From Litoreibacter janthinus (lineage in GTDB: Bacteria > Pseudomonadota > Alphaproteobacteria > Rhodobacterales > Rhodobacteraceae): a stretch of 64,000 bases of DNA. The stretch spans positions 9,158 through 73,157 of the forward strand of contig NZ_FOYO01000003.1 of the NCBI RefSeq assembly GCF_900111945.1, given 5' to 3'. Below are positions 61,901 through 64,000 of this stretch, one piece after another. Under the pieces are notes generated by a model that saw only the letters and a list, made by a program, of their open reading frames with translations, was not told where the DNA came from and did not search any database. Made by a program: the position numbers and the translations under genes. The first letter of the stretch is position 1, and each line of letters starts with the position of its first letter.

Positions 61901-64000
61901 GGGGTATTTAACAACCTGGCCAATGGCACGACGGGCAACTTCGACAATGCCGGCGGGACTGCATCGAACGCTGGCATCATGGGCGATGTGGACAACCAAG
62001 CTGGCGGCAATTTCTCGGCGACGGGCACCAGCACGCAAGGCGCGGTCACCAACGCCAACACTGTGAACCTTATTGGCGGTACCGCCGATAGTCTGACACA
62101 AAGCGTCGGCAACAGCTTTATCGGCAACGGCGCCACGAGCTTTGCGGTCACCAACGACGTTACGATCAATGACGGCACTCTGGTTATGGGCACCAACGGC
62201 ACCATCGGCGGTGACCTGAATGTCGGCGACGCGATTGGTGCGCCCAACACGACTATCGCGAATACAAGTGGCGTCGTTACCGGTGCGCTAAACACCGAAA
62301 GCGACGCGCTGGTTAACATCAACGCAGGTTCGGTTGGCAGCATTCAGGCCAATTCCGGCGGTAATATCACGCTTGGCAATGGCGGGGGCACGGCGTCTGT
62401 CGATACGACCGCTACTCTCAACGCCGGCAGCTTGACAGTCGAGGCAAACGGCACGGTCAACGGTCTTACCACTGTGGGCGACGGGGCCGCGGGCACAGCA
62501 TTCCTGTTTAGCACCGGCAACTTGGATGCGGTTACCGTGAATTCCGACGGCATTGCCAATCTCGACGGCGGCACGGCAGCTTCCGTGCAGGTTGACGGCG
62601 GTAGCGGGTCTGTGGGTAACGCAGGGACAGCTACGACGATCAACACCACGCTGGTTGTCAACGACGGCAGCTTTACTGTCGGGACTGACGGTACTGTGAC
62701 AGGCATCGCATCCGTCGGTGACGGCGCCGGCGCGGCCGGCAGCGCGACGGTCACGAGCACCGGCACACTTGCGAGCGGCGCGGCTGTTTCGTCGGATGGT
62801 AACCTCGATATCAATGGCGGGAACGCGGGCAATGTCGTCGTCGCTGGCGGTACCGTGACCAACGCGGGCACGGCGAGCACGATCATCGCCACCGCAGGTG
62901 CAACCGTCACGAACGAGGCCGCAGGCGTCGTGTCCGGCGCGTTGAGCAACACCGGCAGCACGGTCACCAACGAGGGGACGACGGCGAGCTACGACCAATC
63001 AGGTGCGGGCGCTGTCGGCACCAACGCGGGCACCATCACGGGTGTGGCTGCCGTGAACGCTGGCACGCTGACGCAAACCGGCGGTTCCATCGGGACTGGC
63101 GACGTGGCCGCTGGCGCGACGCTGGATATCAACGCTGGCACAGTTGCGACGCTTGATAACGAAGGCATCACCACCAACTCTGGCACCATCACCGTGGCCA
63201 ACAATACGGGTGCAGCTGCAAGCCTCACCAACGAGGCTGCGGGGACCATTACTGGCCTGACGACGAACCAAGGCACCTTGGTAAACGAAGGTACAATGGC
63301 TGGCTTGACCCAAGACACGCTGGCAACGGCTGCAACCACCAACACTGCTACCATCGCTGGACCAGTGACTGTGGACACCGGCACCGTCACCCAAACGGGG
63401 GCAGCTGCCACCATGGGGGCAACCACCGTCGCGGCAGGCGCCACACTGGCGGTTGATGATGGCACGGTCGGCGCAGTGACCACGTCGGGCACCACCTCTA
63501 TCGGCAACGGCGATGCAATCGCAGCGACGGCAGACAGCCTCACTGTGAATGCGGGCGTCTCGACAGTTGGCACTGACGGCGTTGTGACAAACGCAAGCAC
63601 GGTGGCGGCTGGCGCACAGCTTGACAGCTCTGGCACCGTGGCTGACGTAACCAACGCAGGCACGTTGAACGTGGATGCGGGCACTGCGGGCGCGATCACC
63701 AACACGGGCACAGCGGCTGTAGATGCAGGCGCGACTGCGGGTGCGGTGACCAACTCCGGTACGCTGACCAATGACGGCACCGTGACTTCGATCGCAAGCT
63801 CGGCAGGCACCGTCACCAACACCGGCACTGTGGATACGACTGTCGGTCTGACCGGCGGCACGATGACCAACTCTGGCACCGTGACCGGCGCAACGACGAC
63901 TGCTGGCGGCACGACGCTGACCAACACCGGCACGCTGGCTGGCGTGACCAATGCGGGCCAGCTGGACAGCACCGGCACTGTGGGCGACGTAGCTAACTCT
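55907..64000 (+). CDS. giant repetitive exported protein (adhesin/autotransporter type), 3'-truncated
   Basis: The frame opens at ATG 55907 after a GGAG ribosome site and stays open to the end of the window, giving at least 2698 residues. It starts with a long signal peptide (basic VRKKLTLRST, hydrophobic ALAVSTLIAMAGLYP, likely cleavage after AVA at residue 46). The rest is Gly/Thr/Asn/Val/Ala-rich repeats such as NTGTI, GNLTN and NNDGGTIN, of the kind that form beta-helices in autotransporters and haemagglutinin-like adhesins. No cysteine-rich or enzymatic domain was seen. Translated spot checks at 60002 and 63962 confirm the frame. Whether a beta-barrel or a type I secretion signal ends it is outside the window. 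The long minus-strand frames opposite are composition shadows. Confidence 0.85.
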   Translation, partial: MFAFHTQSDTFPIVRKKLTLRSTTSALAVSTLIAMAGLYPVNEAVAQDAQWIGPTGTPAAGSSGNWDTTPGTLLNWVPTGGVGAPGFNNGDNVTFSPGLYTVTLAENVTIGNMILNGNTTIDGGAFVLTFDNSVAGDELLTVNADSVINAEFTGNSGSFSISGAGNLTFGQDVQALGFVTPANGAITNNGTGQVTFAGAVNAGSVVNNGTLMTLQGVVSGDVLNTGNLILSGTANDDVTNSGTGAMQVDGTVTGTLTNSVTSTGEIILNGANVGIVNNSGTGSTLTVAADSTSGAAVTNAGALNLDGGNLTGATSLTNTGTTTFVGAETLAANTISNTGAGSVAVGAGSLTATAGDLVNSGTGGITVSTGTVSATGAITNSSSLEMTDAGTISSGTGLTNTGTLTIGGGTVNGAVTNNTGGTINANAGNFAGLVTNTDGALNMGGGSFGGGVTTTAGTVSLTADTSISGTFASSAAITGDGGDHDITGLTSFTSDAAIASGAGTVGIAATTVTLNNGTALSGNVGFTGTDVTINTGVTVAGTVNVNTTNLNIGPTVAIDIGGGTSVTGALQNDDATANITAGAVASLTQIGTGTAVTTVSGTGSITGLSDVDAGALVVDGANASVADVQMDGLGFGMDNGATATTLTQGTGTSAINGAATEVTGLVTINGGTVTVEDATIGGLTLAAGQTSTLINATVDDDGLSNAGTLVTAGTVTVNSAFSNTGTLSIGADTTLLGTYAYSGAGVIGATNNLTFGGAGSVALLEGATVGGNVTFDMASLITAANLTQNGTLSYALTNQANLTATGAIFTTDAATDFSGQNVTNDGTINVNADTTNIGDLVNNTDINIAAGTTLAATTITNNDTIEVGAGATLQGTGNTYDNNGTLNVAVGGTVTDAGNINNNGATAAPAGSGSITFANGGTLTSGDTINNTGTIAVTSGIVTTTGNIANGFNNVAAGQGIPTGGGILNLSTGSMDVTGAITSQGPGSSISVGSGQTLTATGGITNNFGSTITNTAGFIGNGGTATNITMTGGSVTNTGTIVGDISTASGPTGGSINNAGGSIFGDITSNSSETVNNTGGTITGNVQASGGDFTNTNGTVTGNAVTNGGTFLNDGTGVVAGTVSIGAGTFNNSSTGDGGATTAGTGAVIANGGTLINSGIIGGAVSGSTGSVTNTGTIQGSLTQNGTGTVNNDGGVIEGTLTSTDTASVSNIGGQINSLGADTDTNTVNGALTNTGAGSVITGNLTNNSTALTNNSGGGSITGNVQTAGAVDNSAGGSIGGTLASTSGTVNNDGGTINSGGVVGDTNSVAGNLSNIGGTITGNLTSSAGTVTNTGATSSITGNVQTAGAVDNSGGSIGGNLTSTSGAVDNVGGTIGGTASVAGAFDNSGGGDVTGTLTSSAGTVNNDGGTINSGGVVGDTNSVAGNLSNIGGTITGNLTSSAGTVTNTGATSSITGNVQTAGAVDNSGGSIGGNLTSTSGAVDNVGGTIGGTASVAGAFDNSGGGDVAGTLTSSAGIVNNDGGTINSGGVVGDTNAVAGDVSNAGGTITGNLTSSGGGLTSNAGGTITGNIEVAGTSDNTGGTIGGNLTNNSGTFTNGAGGSVGGTTTINDGTVISDGGTFGSDVTLNSGASATFSITGNTTINGNVTNAGTVDNAGAGAAAELTVAGTTGSNGMFTNDGSLADAAATGLTVTANDIVLTTNSNVGAGVTLNGNISNAGIQDLASDLTGNLTVAPTGDTDIVASIDAGGFDITNNSSLVGLNGGLTVETGNAVTGVRSLDNNGDLILEDNASVTVDTVAAGPTSNGNAIGGFTNAGTTTLGANATLTADSITNESGTINIGTSASLIGTGNTYDNNAVMNVADLGSIVDAGAINNNTGGGVINFLGNGTINADSDNLGGEALNNTGVITTAGTGGTITVGDGTADLLNNTAGGTITIGAGDTFGGGAVTLDNTGAGSQIDIGTGSSLVVDTFSNTSGATINNDGTITQTAAVVTNGAGGVFNNLANGTTGNFDNAGGTASNAGIMGDVDNQAGGNFSATGTSTQGAVTNANTVNLIGGTADSLTQSVGNSFIGNGATSFAVTNDVTINDGTLVMGTNGTIGGDLNVGDAIGAPNTTIANTSGVVTGALNTESDALVNINAGSVGSIQANSGGNITLGNGGGTASVDTTATLNAGSLTVEANGTVNGLTTVGDGAAGTAFLFSTGNLDAVTVNSDGIANLDGGTAASVQVDGGSGSVGNAGTATTINTTLVVNDGSFTVGTDGTVTGIASVGDGAGAAGSATVTSTGTLASGAAVSSDGNLDINGGNAGNVVVAGGTVTNAGTASTIIATAGATVTNEAAGVVSGALSNTGSTVTNEGTTASYDQSGAGAVGTNAGTITGVAAVNAGTLTQTGGSIGTGDVAAGATLDINAGTVATLDNEGITTNSGTITVANNTGAAASLTNEAAGTITGLTTNQGTLVNEGTMAGLTQDTLATAATTNTATIAGPVTVDTGTVTQTGAAATMGATTVAAGATLAVDDGTVGAVTTSGTTSIGNGDAIAATADSLTVNAGVSTVGTDGVVTNASTVAAGAQLDSSGTVADVTNAGTLNVDAGTAGAITNTGTAAVDAGATAGAVTNSGTLTNDGTVTSIASSAGTVTNTGTVDTTVGLTGGTMTNSGTVTGATTTAGGTTLTNTGTLAGVTNAGQLDSTGTVGDVANS
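59774..60457 (+). repeat. near-identical 342-bp tandem repeat in the giant exported protein
   Basis: Unit 1 (59774-60115) and unit 2 (60116-60457) differ at about 10 of 342 bases, and 260 consecutive bases (59825-60084 and 60167-60426) are identical. A third, partial and more divergent unit starts at 60458. Each unit encodes 114 residues, so copy-number changes keep the frame. Confidence 0.9.

Noticed and set aside
58310..62101. 1263-aa minus-strand frame, with others at 56516-57793, 59440-61056 and 61066-62343
   Set aside because: These lie opposite the giant exported protein and arise from its repetitive GC-rich codons. The plus frame has a ribosome site, signal peptide and coherent repeats; the minus frames have none of these.
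1..64000. tRNA, rRNA or riboswitch genes
   Set aside because: No cloverleaf, rRNA segment or known riboswitch core was recognised by eye; a covariance-model search would be decisive.

Overview
The window looks like part of a plasmid or chromid of a marine alphaproteobacterium of the Roseobacter group (Rhodobacterales). The basis is GC-rich coding sequence, a complete-looking replication and partition module with a DnaA-like initiator (54981-55724) divergent from parA-parB (52203-54583), a replicon type known mainly from Rhodobacterales, and choline ABC transporter genes of the ChoXWV type. No rRNA or tRNA gene was recognised. The assignment is an inference from gene families, not from a database search.

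Positions 2-30936 hold a type VI secretion (T6SS) locus. A plus-strand block carries the 3' part of tssM, then tagF, pppA and ppkA. A minus-strand block meets it tail to tail: a TonB-like protein, two ExbD-like proteins, an ExbB/MotA-like protein and two exported or anchored proteins of unknown function. A second plus-strand block has a DUF1036 protein, a caspase-like protein and a fused LytM/lytic transglycosylase. The large minus-strand block is, in transcription order, an unknown 199-aa gene, an FHA gene, a VWA gene, an OmpA-like gene, tssA, tssB, tssC, hcp, tssE, tssF, tssG and clpV. TssJ, TssK and TssL are not in the window and probably lie upstream of position 1. PpkA, PppA, the FHA protein and TagF make up a threonine-phosphorylation control pathway.

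Positions 31169-42161 are mostly metabolic: acetate kinase, a two-subunit 3-oxoacid CoA-transferase, a thioesterase, ribokinase, a TPMT-like methyltransferase, an MFS transporter, two GFA-family zinc proteins and a choline transporter split into choX and choW-gfa-choV. Three small membrane-anchored proteins between 34470 and 35973 share a short C-terminal motif and may form an undescribed family.

Positions 42164-51924 form a T6SS effector module starting 2 bp after choV: a DUF4123 adaptor, a zinc metalloprotease, an unknown protein, a second DUF4123 adaptor, a 617-aa candidate membrane-active effector, a secreted FGE-sulfatase-like protein and VgrG. The layout suggests two adaptor-effector pairs loaded on one VgrG spike.

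After the partition and replication genes, a giant repetitive exported protein (adhesin or autotransporter type) starts at 55907 and runs off the end of the window.

The most promising undescribed feature is a domain shared by the periplasmic end of PpkA and the C-terminus of the neighbouring TonB-like protein. The two copies are colinear, with two cysteines at identical spacing. The TonB-like gene sits in an operon with ExbB/ExbD-like motor genes, which suggests an energised envelope complex linked to T6SS signalling.
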